Positions 44,421-53,607 of a DNA stretch of 64,000 nucleotides are shown in pieces (positions within the stretch are counted from its first letter, which is position 1; the number at the start of each line of letters is the position of its first letter). The translations under genes were made by a program, and so were the position numbers. The stretch spans positions 5,022,001-5,086,000 of the forward strand of contig NZ_PEEU01000001.1 in NCBI RefSeq assembly GCF_002754195.1, given 5' to 3'. Under the pieces are notes generated by a model. That model was not told where the DNA came from. It saw only the letters and a list, made by a program, of their open reading frames with translations, and did not search any database. Origin of the DNA: Flavobacterium sp. 9. GTDB lineage: Bacteria; Bacteroidota; Bacteroidia; Flavobacteriales; Flavobacteriaceae.

Positions 44421-45113
44421 ATGAAGATAATTGGACTTATAGGCGGAATTAGCTGGGTTTCTACAGCAGATTATTACAAACTTATAAATTAAGGTGTCAA
44501 CGAGAAAATGGGAGGACTTAACTTCTCAGAATGTTTGATTTATTCATTCAATTATGCCGATATCAAGAAGAATAATGATGCCAATGATTGGGATCGTACT
44601 TTTGAAATGCTTTTTAAAGGTTGCCAATTCTTAAAATCGGGTGGAGCGGAAGCAATTGTTTTATGCGCCAATACAATGCATCTTATTGCTGATAAATTGG
44701 AAGCTGCAATTGATTTACCCGTTATTCATATTGCAACAGAAACTGCTATTGAAATCGAGAAGCAAAAACTTAAAAAAGTAGCGTTATTGGGAACTAAGTT
44801 TACAATGGAACTTGATTTTTTTAAAAACAAACTAATCAATAAAGGCATTGAAGCAATTATTCCGGAAAATAGTGACGATAGAGATTTTGTACACACTGCA
44901 ATCTTCGAAGAATTAGGAAAAGGTATTGTTACTGATGAAACTAAAAAACGTATTCTTAAGATTTCAAATGAATTGATAGAAAATGGAGCAGAAGGAATTA
45001 TTCTGGGTTGTACAGAACTTCCTTTGGTTATAAAACCTGAAGACGTTTCAGTTCCAATTTTTGATACTACTTTAATACATTCAAATGCTGCAATAGCTTT
45101 TCAATTGTCTTAA
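44421..45113 (+). pseudogene. aspartate/glutamate racemase gene interrupted by TAA at codon 24
   Basis: Reading from ATG 44421 gives MKIIGLIGGISWVSTADYY, an intact racemase start, then TAA at 44490-44492, then the same frame continues to 45113. A CAA-to-TAA change (Gln) would explain it. Both catalytic Cys regions survive downstream (IVLCANTMH and IILGCTELPLV). The next in-frame ATG, 44508, would drop the first 29 codons and the GGISW substrate loop, so the short product is probably inactive. Alternatives are a sequence error or stop readthrough. The remaining frame is clean, so the change is recent. Confidence 0.88.
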
Positions 45114-45133
45114 GAAAATCAATATATAGATAT

Positions 45134-45176
45134 AAAAAAAGAGTCCCAAATTCAAAATTTGGGACTCTTTTTATTT
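45134..45176. terminator. bidirectional intrinsic terminator
   Basis: AAAAAAAGAGTCCCAAATT and the near-complement AATTTGGGACTCTTTTT form a long stem with T-runs on both strands. It serves the racemase locus and the convergent DUF6048 gene. Confidence 0.9.
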
Positions 45177-45191
45177 TAGAAGAAAACCTAA

Positions 45192-46028
45192 TTATTTCTT
45201 TTTAGGAATTTCTTTTACAGTTTCTGGTACAATTACTTTTTTCTTGTATAAAGGAATAAAATAAGAAACAGTATAGTTGAATCCTACTCCAAAACTTCCG
45301 TCATAAGTTCTGTTGAAACCAGGAATATAAAGATTGTCAAAACCACTTGGTTTATTGTTCATAACTAAAAGTTTTAGTTGAACTCCAAAACCAACAAATA
45401 CATTGTTAAACACTTTTGCTTTTATTCCTAATGCCACTTCCAGCCATCCAGCTGTTAAACCATTAAATTTTTCACCAGAAACAATTGAGGGTTGTTGTCC
45501 CCAATACGGATTTGGATTGTAGATTTTGTAACTATTTAATTGTTGACTAAAACTACTAAATCCTCCACGTAAACCTATTGTAATCAGGTTTTCCATGTCA
45601 AGCCAGTTTTGATACGTATTGTAGTCAAAACCTCCTTTTATATAAGTTCCCGTTGCTGTTGAGTTTAATCTGTCGTCATCAGTGGTTTTATCTTCAAAAC
45701 CAAGTTCAGCCGCTAAATAGTATTTTTTCGTCAAGCGAAAATCTCCCACAAATTCAACACCTTTATAATCTTTGTCATAAAAACCGCGGGTCAATTTATA
45801 TAAATCAACACCTACGCGCAAACCATAACGATCTGTTTTTGGAATACTATCGGTTTTAGTTTCCTGAATTGCCGGTTTTACTGGTTTTGCAGGTTCTGTT
45901 TTTGGTTTTAGTTTTGGCTTTTCCTGAACAATTTCTTTGGTTGCTGTAGCAGGCGTTTCTTGGGCCTGAACCAAAAACATTGAAAGCAAAAGGCAAAAAC
46001 TAAAAGTATATTTTAATGTGTGTCTCAT
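45192..46028 (-). CDS. DUF6048-like outer membrane protein
   Basis: Starting at ATG 46028 it has 278 residues, a signal peptide (cleavage near VQAQ), a Lys/Pro/Thr-rich linker (about 25-60) and a beta-barrel-like domain with aromatic strand ends (YGLRVGVDLYKLTRGFY, GVGFNYTVSYFIPLY). This matches what I recall as DUF6048. It overlaps the DUF6452 gene end by 29 bases, or by 41 bases if the ATG at 46040 is used. Together with rlmD and DUF6452 it forms a conserved flavobacterial group. Role unknown; an outer membrane structural role is plausible. Confidence 0.78.
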   Translation of the reverse strand: MRHTLKYTFSFCLLLSMFLVQAQETPATATKEIVQEKPKLKPKTEPAKPVKPAIQETKTDSIPKTDRYGLRVGVDLYKLTRGFYDKDYKGVEFVGDFRLTKKYYLAAELGFEDKTTDDDRLNSTATGTYIKGGFDYNTYQNWLDMENLITIGLRGGFSSFSQQLNSYKIYNPNPYWGQQPSIVSGEKFNGLTAGWLEVALGIKAKVFNNVFVGFGVQLKLLVMNNKPSGFDNLYIPGFNRTYDGSFGVGFNYTVSYFIPLYKKKVIVPETVKEIPKKK

Positions 46029-46566
46029 TTTCAGATTCAATGTTATATTGTTCTACATTAATTACTCTCATCCAGGCTCCGTCTGTTCCGGGATTTAGTA
46101 GAAAAGGTTGTGATGGAGGTGCCGTAACAAAAGGATTTAATGTAAAAGTTGTTTTAAAACCACATGCTCTTGATACATATACATCTTTGTGCGTATAGTC
46201 AAATCTTATTACATCTGTATTTGTCAAAGTAGGATCTGTACTTGCAGCATTATAAATAAAACTATAAGTAGTAGTATTTTCATTTGTCTGTAACGGAATC
46301 GAAATTGAAGTACCATTTGCATAATACTTCGTGTCAGTCGTGCTAGTTGGATTAAACACAATTCCGGTAGGCAAATCTTTTCCTTCCTTATCTTTTCCAA
46401 CTACTTTTAAATTAACTACTTTTCTAGCTAAATTTGCATCAGAATTATCATAAAATGATATTACCAATCGTGGAGTAGTGGGTGTATCAGGATCACAAAT
46501 ATCATCTTTCTCACAGCTTGATAAGCCAAAAGTAAAGAGTAATAAAAAAGCGACTATTTTTTTCAT
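46000..46566 (-). CDS. DUF6452-like lipoprotein
   Basis: This 188-residue protein has a lipobox (LLFTFGLSSC, Cys 18) and then an acidic CD-rich start (EKDDICDPDTPTTPRL) and a beta-rich domain with Cys near residue 135 (VSRACGFKTTFTL). This pattern fits DUF6452 of flavobacteria. It lies 13 bases downstream of rlmD and overlaps the DUF6048 gene, so the three are co-transcribed. Confidence 0.8.
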   Translation of the reverse strand: MKKIVAFLLLFTFGLSSCEKDDICDPDTPTTPRLVISFYDNSDANLARKVVNLKVVGKDKEGKDLPTGIVFNPTSTTDTKYYANGTSISIPLQTNENTTTYSFIYNAASTDPTLTNTDVIRFDYTHKDVYVSRACGFKTTFTLNPFVTAPPSQPFLLNPGTDGAWMRVINVEQYNIESENETHIKIYF

Positions 46567-46579
46567 TTATAGTTTTTTG

Positions 46580-47992
46580 TTATCTAAGTTCTAAAAGTAC
46601 AACATTTTCAACATGATGCGTTTGCGGAAACATATCAACCGGTCTCACTCGTGTTACCTTGTATTTCTCATCCATTAAAGCTAAATCACGTGCTTGTGTT
46701 GCAGAGTTACAACTTACATAAACTACTTTTTTAGGAGCAATTTTCAAGATTTGATCAATAACGTCTTTATGCATACCGTCTCTTGGCGGATCTGTAATAA
46801 TAACGTCTGGTTTGCCGTGTTGAGCGATAAAACTTTCGTTAAATACTACTTTCATATCCCCTACAAAAAACTCACAATTTGTTATATTATTGCGTTCGGC
46901 ATTTGCTTTAGCATCCAGAATTGCTTCAGGAACACTTTCTACACCAATTACTTTTTTTGCTTTTTTAGAAACGAATTGCGCAATAGTTCCGGTTCCGGTA
47001 TATAAATCATAAACAGTTTCGTTGCCTGAAAGTCCTGCAAAATCACGTGTTATTTTGTATAATTCATACGCTTGATCAGAGTTGGTTTGGTAAAAAGACT
47101 TAGCATTGATGCTGAATTTTAAACCTTCCATTTCTTCCAGAATATAATCTCTACCTTTATATAGTTTGATATCCTGATCGTAGATTGTATCGTTTTGTTT
47201 TGCATTTACAACATATTGTAATGAAGTAATTTGGGGAAATTTCTCGTAAATATGATCTAAAACCAACTCGCGGTTCTTTTTGTCATTTTCGAAAAACTGA
47301 ATCAAAACCATAATTTCGCCAGTTGAAGCTGTACGAATCATCAAAGTTCTCAATAATCCTGAATGTTCTCTAGGATTAAAGAAAGCCAAATTATGCTCGT
47401 TTGCAAAAGCTCTGATTTCGTTTCTGATTGCGTTTGAAGGATCTTCCTGTAAATGACATTTGTTGATGTCCAGAATTTTATCCCACATTTTAGGAATGTG
47501 AAATCCTAATGCATTTCTGTTTCCTAAATCTTCTGTGCTTTCAATTTCTTTTTCGGTTAACCAACGGCTGTTAGAAAACGAAAATTCCATTTTGTTTCTA
47601 TAGAAAAATTGTTTTTCCGAACCTAAAATAGTTTCAAATTCAGGAAGTTCAACCTTTCCTATACGCTGCAAATGGTTTTTTACTTCATTTTGTTTGTAAT
47701 ACAACTGTTGGCTGTATTTCATATTTTGCCATTTACATCCTCCACAAACTCCAAAATGATCGCATATTGGTTCAATACGGTGTTCTGAAAATTCGTGAAA
47801 TTTTACGGCTTTGCCTTCATAATAGGCTTTTCTTTTTTTGAAAGTTTGTACGTCAACTACATCACCCGGAACAACATTCGGAATAAAGATTACTTTACCG
47901 TCAGGAGCCTTAGCTACTGATACTCCTTTTGCTCCAGCATCAAGAACTTGAATTTGATGAAAGACAACTTTGTCTGTATTTTTTCTTCCCAT
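46580..47992 (-). CDS. rlmD: 23S rRNA (uracil-C5)-methyltransferase, RlmD/RumA family
   Basis: This 470-residue enzyme uses SAM to methylate a uridine of 23S rRNA at C5. It has an N-terminal TRAM domain (about 7-65), an iron-sulfur site with Cys77, Cys83 and Cys86 (CDHFGVCGGC) plus a later Cys (DINKCHL), the SAM domain VYDLYTGTGTIAQ and the catalytic Cys in VVYVSCNSATQARDL. It is first in the operon with the DUF6452 and DUF6048 genes. RlmD versus RlmCD target (U1939/U747) is not resolvable from sequence alone. Confidence 0.93.
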   Translation of the reverse strand: MGRKNTDKVVFHQIQVLDAGAKGVSVAKAPDGKVIFIPNVVPGDVVDVQTFKKRKAYYEGKAVKFHEFSEHRIEPICDHFGVCGGCKWQNMKYSQQLYYKQNEVKNHLQRIGKVELPEFETILGSEKQFFYRNKMEFSFSNSRWLTEKEIESTEDLGNRNALGFHIPKMWDKILDINKCHLQEDPSNAIRNEIRAFANEHNLAFFNPREHSGLLRTLMIRTASTGEIMVLIQFFENDKKNRELVLDHIYEKFPQITSLQYVVNAKQNDTIYDQDIKLYKGRDYILEEMEGLKFSINAKSFYQTNSDQAYELYKITRDFAGLSGNETVYDLYTGTGTIAQFVSKKAKKVIGVESVPEAILDAKANAERNNITNCEFFVGDMKVVFNESFIAQHGKPDVIITDPPRDGMHKDVIDQILKIAPKKVVYVSCNSATQARDLALMDEKYKVTRVRPVDMFPQTHHVENVVLLELR

Positions 47993-47996
47993 AGCG

Positions 47997-48004
47997 CAAA
48001 AATA
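47997..48004 (-). promoter_or_regulatory. candidate -7 element TATTTTTG at the rlmD start
   Basis: Minus-strand TATTTTTG ends only 4 bases before the ATG at 47992. If used, the mRNA would have almost no leader. No TTG is seen at the usual distance. Confidence 0.35.
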
Positions 48005-48087
48005 AGGGTTTGTAAACTTTTATAAATTTAAATTTCAAAATATTTTATCAAATTCTTCAAATTACTAGTTTTATCAAGTTTAAAAAC

Positions 48088-48095
48088 TAACTTTG
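48088..48095 (+). promoter_or_regulatory. candidate -7 element TAACTTTG
   Basis: Plus-strand TAACTTTG matches TAnnTTTG. It overlaps a TTG (48093) that would otherwise be taken as start codon, supporting the downstream ATG at 48153 for the histidine kinase. Confidence 0.45.
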
Positions 48096-48152
48096 TTTAC
48101 AGCAATAACCCCAAATGCTACATTGTTAACTTATAGTATTGTTATTATTTTT

Positions 48153-49202
48153 ATGAAGTTGTATCATAATCTTTCACAAATTGGCTTTCTAAGAAAAAGT
48201 TATGTGTTTAAATTCCTATTTGTTGCTTTTATAGGTATACATATTCCCTTGATTGGCATTTTGTTCTTTGTGATTTTTTCAAACCATACTATTTCTCCAC
48301 TTTCCATTTTAATTTTTGCTTTAATAATGACTTTATTGGCGACTTTAGTGACGCTTTTAGTTTTAAATCAGTTAATTAAGCCAATTGTTTTAGCTTCAAA
48401 ATCTTTAGACGATTATAGAAATAACAGACAATTATCTGTCTTGCCAACAGAATATTCAGATGAAGCCGGATTGTTGATGTGTAATATTCAGGAATCAATC
48501 TATGAATCTGAAAGTTTTATAAACGAAAAACAAGATTTGATTTATATGCTTTCTCATGATTTAAAGAACTTTGCCGGAAATCCTCAAGGTTTGGCGCAAT
48601 TAATTTTGAGCGAAGAACCATCAGATTCTATTAAACATCTGGCAGAATTAATTTGTGAGTCTACAAATTTACAATTCCGATACATCGAAAACTTTATAAA
48701 ACTTCTAAAAGAACAAGATCAGATCGTGAAAGTAAATCATGATCCAAAGAATATTGTATTCCCTAATATTTTGCCTTTTATAAACGAACAGCTTGAGCAG
48801 CGTTTACTTGATAAAAATATTAAATTAAGTTTAAGCTTAGAATTAACCGAAGCAAGACTTAAAATTGACGAAGGTTTATTGGTTCAGGTTTTAGTGAATT
48901 TAATAAGCAATGCAATTAAGTTCTCTTATTTTGACAGTGAGATAAAAGTGAGAATGTATATCCAAAATTCAAATTTGATTATAACAGTTGCCGATAAAGG
49001 AATTGGTTTTGATAAAACTCAGATTGATGAATTGTTTAAGAAATTCACAAAAATGAGCCGATTAGGAACTGCAAATGAATTATCTACAGGAATTGGATTG
49101 TATTTATGCAAAAAAATAATCGAAAGAAATAAAGGTAAATTAAGCGCCACAAGCGAAGGAAAAAACAAGGGCGCTGAATTTAAAATTGAATTTGAGTTGT
49201 AG
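48153..49202 (+). CDS. membrane sensor histidine kinase
   Basis: Starting at ATG 48153 gives 349 residues. Two membrane helices (about 14-40 and 47-75) are joined by a very short loop, so there is no periplasmic sensor domain. A HAMP-like linker follows, then the phospho-acceptor His in IYMLSHDLKNFAGN (about 135) and the ATPase domain with NLISNAIKFSYFD, ADKGIGFD and STGIGLYLCKKI. No response regulator gene is adjacent, so it is an orphan kinase. It may sense membrane or cytoplasmic signals. Confidence 0.9.
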   Translation: MKLYHNLSQIGFLRKSYVFKFLFVAFIGIHIPLIGILFFVIFSNHTISPLSILIFALIMTLLATLVTLLVLNQLIKPIVLASKSLDDYRNNRQLSVLPTEYSDEAGLLMCNIQESIYESESFINEKQDLIYMLSHDLKNFAGNPQGLAQLILSEEPSDSIKHLAELICESTNLQFRYIENFIKLLKEQDQIVKVNHDPKNIVFPNILPFINEQLEQRLLDKNIKLSLSLELTEARLKIDEGLLVQVLVNLISNAIKFSYFDSEIKVRMYIQNSNLIITVADKGIGFDKTQIDELFKKFTKMSRLGTANELSTGIGLYLCKKIIERNKGKLSATSEGKNKGAEFKIEFEL

Positions 49203-49228
49203 TTTAGGTATAAATTTTATTGATGTTT

Positions 49229-49642
49229 TTAATTGAAAACTATGTTATCAAATGATAATACCGGTTTTTCATTGACACATTTTACACCTGTAGGCGGTGT
49301 TGTTCCGGCACAATAATCAACAAAAATTCCCCATTTTGTATAGATTTTGCCTTTTGTTTCATTGTATTCTTCAATTTTATTTTGAAGAGTTGCTGCACTT
49401 ACTTTCTTAGAATACAAAATATATCCTCCATTTCCAGAACAGCCAGCAGCATCAATTTTTATAAATCCCCATTCCTCAGGATTATTACAGACTTGTGAAT
49501 TGACTTGTGTAAATTGAATGATTTCGTTACGCATGTTATCAAGCATGTCCAGATCTTCTTTTTGTGTGTTTTCTTTATCATCGCTGCTGCAAGATCCAAG
49601 TGTGAGACAAATTGCAAATAATATAAAACTTAATTTTTTCAT
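49229..49642 (-). CDS. small lipoprotein, unknown
   Basis: This 137-residue protein has a strong lipobox (ICLTLGSC, Cys 18) followed by an acidic Ser/Asp/Lys linker. The mature domain contains paired Cys positions (QVCNNPEEW, DAAGCSGNGGYILYS, VDYCAGTTPPTGVKCVNE) that could form two disulfides in the envelope. I recognise no family. It converges with the histidine kinase gene. Confidence 0.72.
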   Translation of the reverse strand: MKKLSFILFAICLTLGSCSSDDKENTQKEDLDMLDNMRNEIIQFTQVNSQVCNNPEEWGFIKIDAAGCSGNGGYILYSKKVSAATLQNKIEEYNETKGKIYTKWGIFVDYCAGTTPPTGVKCVNEKPVLSFDNIVFN

Positions 49643-49820
49643 GGTTAGTGAATTTTATGGTTAGTTTTATTTATCAGATGATGTAAATTGCAAAAGGTTG
49701 CGTTATGAATTACAAAAGGTGCTGAGATTTTTTTAAACTACTAAGGCGCTAAGATATGTTTCTTGTCAGATAGAAACTTTGTGTCTTATTCAGTATCTCA
49801 GAACCTTAGTATCTTAGAGC

Positions 49821-50807
49821 TTACCATAGGTGATGCACAGAAGGTTTTATATATTCTTCGTAAATGGCATTCATGGCTGCGATTTTCTCAGGAGTTAATT
49901 TTGGTAAATCATAAAGAGATAAATTCGATAAAACGTGACTTTCTTTTGAAGCGCCGGGAATAATACAACTGATATCTTGAAAACTCAAAATCCACTGAAG
50001 CGCGATTGGAGCAAGATTTGTTGTTTCCGGAAATAATGCTTTTAGTTTTTCTACAGCTTTTAAGCCTAATTCATAATCAATACCAGAAAAAGTCTCGCCT
50101 TTATCAAAAGCGTCACCATTTCTATTGAAATTTCGGTGATCTTGAGCGTCAAAAGTGGTTTTTATATCAAATTTACCCGTTAAAAGTCCGCTTGCTAAAG
50201 GAACTCTCGCAATGATTCCAATATCTTTTTTTCTGGCTTCAGAGAAAAATAATTGAGAAGGGCGCTGACGGAATAAATTGAAAATAATCTGAACCGTTGT
50301 TACATTCGAATATTCAATTGCTTTTAAAGCTTCTTCAACTTTCTCAACACTTACGCCAAGATTCTGGATTTTGCCTTGTTCTTTTAATCGGTCAAATAGT
50401 TCGAAAATCTCAGGACGATAAAAAACTTCAGTAGGAGGACAGTGCAACTGAATCAAATCCAGGGTTTCTAATTTCATTCGTTTCAAACTGTCTTCAACGA
50501 ATTTCTGAAGTACTTTTGGCTGATAACCTTCACTAACATGTGGGTTAATGTGTCGGCCACATTTTGTAGCAACATAAATACGTTCAGATCGCGAACGAAC
50601 AACTCTTCCAACGGCAGTTTCGCTTAATCCATTTTCGTAAACATCGGCAGTATCGATAAAATTCACACCATTGTCAATTGCGGTATTCAAAAGTTCGTCT
50701 GCGGTTTTATTGTCAAACGCAGATCCCCATTTTCCGCCAACTTGCCAGGTTCCAAGTGAGATTTCAGATATATTGAAGTTTGTTTTTCCTAGTTTTCTGT
50801 AGAGCAT
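49821..50807 (-). CDS. aldo/keto reductase
   Basis: This 328-residue NADPH-dependent TIM-barrel enzyme shows FIDTADVYENGLSETAVGR with the catalytic Asp and Tyr, VATKCGRHI with the catalytic Lys, IQLHCPP with His, and the late CIIPGASKESHVLSN for cofactor binding. The start MLYRKLGKTNFNISEISLGTW-like region (split in the protein) is typical. It reduces aldehydes or ketones, with unknown physiological substrate. It is the gene downstream of cysM on the same strand, separated by a repeat tract. Confidence 0.92.
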   Translation of the reverse strand: MLYRKLGKTNFNISEISLGTWQVGGKWGSAFDNKTADELLNTAIDNGVNFIDTADVYENGLSETAVGRVVRSRSERIYVATKCGRHINPHVSEGYQPKVLQKFVEDSLKRMKLETLDLIQLHCPPTEVFYRPEIFELFDRLKEQGKIQNLGVSVEKVEEALKAIEYSNVTTVQIIFNLFRQRPSQLFFSEARKKDIGIIARVPLASGLLTGKFDIKTTFDAQDHRNFNRNGDAFDKGETFSGIDYELGLKAVEKLKALFPETTNLAPIALQWILSFQDISCIIPGASKESHVLSNLSLYDLPKLTPEKIAAMNAIYEEYIKPSVHHLW

Positions 50808-50840
50808 TTTTTTCTTTTAAAGGTTCAAAGGTTTAAAAAA

Positions 50841-50958
50841 GGTTCAGAGGTGCAAAGGTTTTTCTCGTGGAGGCGCACAGCAGTGCATCTTTTTTAGGTT
50901 CAGAGTTGTAAAGTTGCAAAGGTTTCTCATAGAGGCGCACAGCAGTACGTCTTTTTTA
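50841..50958. repeat. tandem pair of ~56-62 bp repeats between cysM and the aldo/keto reductase gene
   Basis: Two units begin GGTTCAGAG, contain TGCAAAGGTTT and then GAGGCGCACAGCAGT, and end CTTTTTTA. Unit 1 is about 50841-50896 and unit 2 about 50897-50958. An open frame across it is an artefact of the repeats. Confidence 0.68.
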
Positions 50959-51006
50959 TAGTAACAGCCTTTGAACCTTTGGATCTCTGAACCTTTGTCC
51001 CTTCCT

Positions 51007-51894
51007 CTAGTCAAATAAATCCGAAGATAAATAACGATCACCGCGATCGCAGATAACGGCAACGATAACACCGGATTCTAATTGTTCGGCAATTTTAAGA
51101 GCTACTGCTACTGAACCACCGCTGCTCATTCCTGCAAAAACACCTTCTTCGAGCGCTAATCTTTTAGTCATCTCTCTGGCGTCATCTTCGCTTACATCGA
51201 TAACGGTATCAACTTTTGAAGCATCAAAAATTTTAGGTAAATATTCTTGTGGCCATTTGCGGATTCCAGGAATTTGAGATCCGTCACTTGGTTGCGCACC
51301 AATGATTTGAATAGCAGGATTTTTTTCTTTTAAATAAGTCGAAGTTCCAATGATTGTTCCTGTAGTTCCCATTGCCGAAACAAAGTGGGTAACCGTTCCG
51401 TCAGTGTCATTCCAGATTTCAGGGCCAGTGGTTTTATAATGTGCTTTCCAGTTGTCATCATTTGCAAACTGATTTAGCATCAAATAACCGCCTTCTGCAA
51501 CTTTTTTGTCGGCATAATCCCTTGAACCAATAATTCCTTCGCTAGCAGGCGTTAAAATTACTGTAGCGCCATAAGCACGCATTGTTTGGGTACGCTCTTT
51601 TGTCGAATCTTCCGGAAGAACCAATTCTATTTCTATTTGAAACAATTGTGCAATCATTGCCAGAGCAATTCCGGTGTTACCACTTGTAGCTTCAATTAGT
51701 TTATCTCCTTTTTTAATATCGCCTCTTTCAAGTGCCGAAGCGATCATGTTGTATGCAGCTCTGTCTTTTACGCTTCCGCCAGGATTATTTCCTTCAAGCT
51801 TCAGTAAAAGTTTTACGTTTTTATTTTTAACCAAATTGACAGTTTCCATCAATGGAGTATTTCCAATTAGGTTAAGCAATTTCTGTGGACCCAT
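51007..51894 (-). CDS. cysM: cysteine synthase B
   Basis: This 295-residue PLP enzyme condenses O-acetylserine with sulfide (or thiosulfate) to form cysteine. The PLP lysine is in NNPGGSVKDRAAYN (about 43), the substrate loop is EATSGNTGIALAM, and GMSSGGSVAVAL binds the cofactor phosphate. The short length and sequence favour CysM over CysK, though both are close. The gene lies two bases after the serine acetyltransferase gene, giving a complete two-step cysteine pathway in one operon. Confidence 0.95.
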   Translation of the reverse strand: MGPQKLLNLIGNTPLMETVNLVKNKNVKLLLKLEGNNPGGSVKDRAAYNMIASALERGDIKKGDKLIEATSGNTGIALAMIAQLFQIEIELVLPEDSTKERTQTMRAYGATVILTPASEGIIGSRDYADKKVAEGGYLMLNQFANDDNWKAHYKTTGPEIWNDTDGTVTHFVSAMGTTGTIIGTSTYLKEKNPAIQIIGAQPSDGSQIPGIRKWPQEYLPKIFDASKVDTVIDVSEDDAREMTKRLALEEGVFAGMSSGGSVAVALKIAEQLESGVIVAVICDRGDRYLSSDLFD

Positions 51895-51896
51895 TT

Positions 51897-52688
51897 TTAT
51901 TTCTTTTCTTTTATTTTAACTTCAGTTGTAGTAGTATTCAGAACGACAGAATCTTCGGGAATTGATTTGGTAATCCAGGCGTTTCCTCCAACAATGCTGT
52001 TTTTTCCAATAATGGTTTCGCCGCCCAAAATCGTTGCATTGGCATAAATGCAAACATTCGCTTCTACCGTTGGATGTCTTTTGGCATTTTTCATTTCTTT
52101 GCTTACGCTTAATGCGCCCAAAGTTACACCTTGATAAATTTTGACATGTTTTTTAATCACGCTCGTTTCGCCAATAACGATTCCGGTTGCGTGATCGATA
52201 AAAAATGGTGAAGCAATTTTGGCGCCTGCATGAATATCAGTTCCGGTAATTCTATGCGCATATTCGCTCATTAATCTCGAGAATAGTAATAAATCCAGAT
52301 TATAAAGTTCATGGCTTAATCTGTAAATTGCAATGGCGTAAAAACCGGGATATGCCAAATAAACTTCGTCGATACTGTTTGATGCAGGATCATTTTCCAG
52401 AATATAAGCAGCATCTTCATTTAGTTTTTCTAAGACAATTGGTAATTTTTCCAGAAAGCGATCCCAAATAGATTCGCATAAGTTTTCCGGTTTTTTGCAA
52501 GCGAGAACAGCAATCTCTTTAAAACGAATTTCGAGTTCGTCGATGCTTTCATCTAAAGCTGCATTCGAATCAAAAAGGGTATAGAAAAGTTTCTCTGTAA
52601 AATCTTCTGTTTTGGTTTTGATCCCGTAATTTATGTTTGAATGGCTTTTTAGAGCTTTTATATTTTGTATGATACTGTCTTTAGTCAC
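51897..52688 (-). CDS. cysE: serine O-acetyltransferase
   Basis: This 263-residue protein has an N-terminal helical domain (about 1-140) and a C-terminal left-handed beta helix with hexapeptide repeats. The active region DIHAGAKIASPFFIDHATGIV carries the catalytic His and Asp. It makes O-acetylserine, the substrate of the cysteine synthase encoded directly downstream. The C-terminal tail ends with basic residues rather than the Ile that anchors the classic CysE-CysK complex, so complex formation may differ. Confidence 0.93.
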   Translation of the reverse strand: MTKDSIIQNIKALKSHSNINYGIKTKTEDFTEKLFYTLFDSNAALDESIDELEIRFKEIAVLACKKPENLCESIWDRFLEKLPIVLEKLNEDAAYILENDPASNSIDEVYLAYPGFYAIAIYRLSHELYNLDLLLFSRLMSEYAHRITGTDIHAGAKIASPFFIDHATGIVIGETSVIKKHVKIYQGVTLGALSVSKEMKNAKRHPTVEANVCIYANATILGGETIIGKNSIVGGNAWITKSIPEDSVVLNTTTTEVKIKEKK

Positions 52689-52878
52689 AATTGTAAAATT
52701 GAGTGGATAATTTAAAACGTTAAAAGTAAGGTGTTTTTTGTAAATAAGGGCACGAATTAACTAAAGAAATTTTGCATAGTAAATTCAATTTGTGATAAAA
52801 AAAAGAATAATAAAAGCGATTATTTTATATGATTCTTAAGAAGTTAAATGCGTAAATTAGCCAGTAAAATTTATAAAA

Positions 52879-53580
52879 ATGAAAAATAATTCAACTTTTA
52901 AGAGCGCTATTTCTAATCTTGAATTTCCGGAAAGTGAGAAAATTTATGGAAAATCGATACACGATCCTATTTTAGGATTAATTATAAAAGATCATCCTTC
53001 TTTTTGCGACGATGATTGTATTGGAGTTAAAGAATTAAATGAATATCGTCAGCAATATGTTTCGGGTTATTTGTCTACCGAAATCGGAGCACTTTCGGAT
53101 CTTGAAAAAAGTGTTATTGCCTCTTTAAAAGAAGATAAATCAATCGTAAGTATTGTAGAAGACGAACAGGAAGCCAGAAGTTTTGGTCAAAGAATAGCGG
53201 ATCAGGTGGCAGATTTTGGCGGAAGCTGGACGTTTATTATTTCGTTTTTGCTTTTTATAATTGTTTGGATTGGTGCCAATGTTTATATTTTGGTGAATAA
53301 AGGTTTTGATCCATATCCGTTTATTTTGCTGAATTTAATTTTGTCTTGTATTGCAGCTTTGCAAGCTCCGGTAATTATGATGAGTCAAAATCGTCAGGAA
53401 GAAAAAGACAGAAACAGAGCCAAAAAAGATTATATGATTAACCTGAAATCTGAATTAGAAATTAGAATGATTCATGATAAAATTGATCACATGATTATGC
53501 ATCAGCAACAAGAATTAATCGAAATTCAGAAAGTGCAAATCGAAATGATGAATGATATTCTGAACCAAATAAAGAAATAG
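52879..53580 (+). CDS. DUF1003 family membrane protein
   Basis: This 233-residue protein has a soluble N-terminal part (about 1-100), two membrane helices (about 115-135 and 145-165) and a coiled-coil C-terminus. The family signature is recognised by RIADQVADFGGSWTFIISF, FDPYPFILLNLILSCIAALQAPVIMMSQNRQ (split here). DUF1003 proteins are widespread with no settled function, sometimes linked to acid or cyclopropane-related loci. It converges with the DUF2752 gene. Confidence 0.88.
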   Translation: MKNNSTFKSAISNLEFPESEKIYGKSIHDPILGLIIKDHPSFCDDDCIGVKELNEYRQQYVSGYLSTEIGALSDLEKSVIASLKEDKSIVSIVEDEQEARSFGQRIADQVADFGGSWTFIISFLLFIIVWIGANVYILVNKGFDPYPFILLNLILSCIAALQAPVIMMSQNRQEEKDRNRAKKDYMINLKSELEIRMIHDKIDHMIMHQQQELIEIQKVQIEMMNDILNQIKK

Positions 53581-53607
53581 TTTCAGTCAATTTTGATTCG
53601 AAAAAAG

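Noticed and set aside
50841..50958. CRISPR array
   Set aside because: Only two imperfect units directly adjoining, no spacers of regular length and no cas genes.
50844..51071. 75-residue minus-strand frame between cysM and the aldo/keto reductase gene
   Set aside because: It is composed of the tandem intergenic repeat and overlaps the end of cysM; repeated motifs in the protein arise from repeated DNA.
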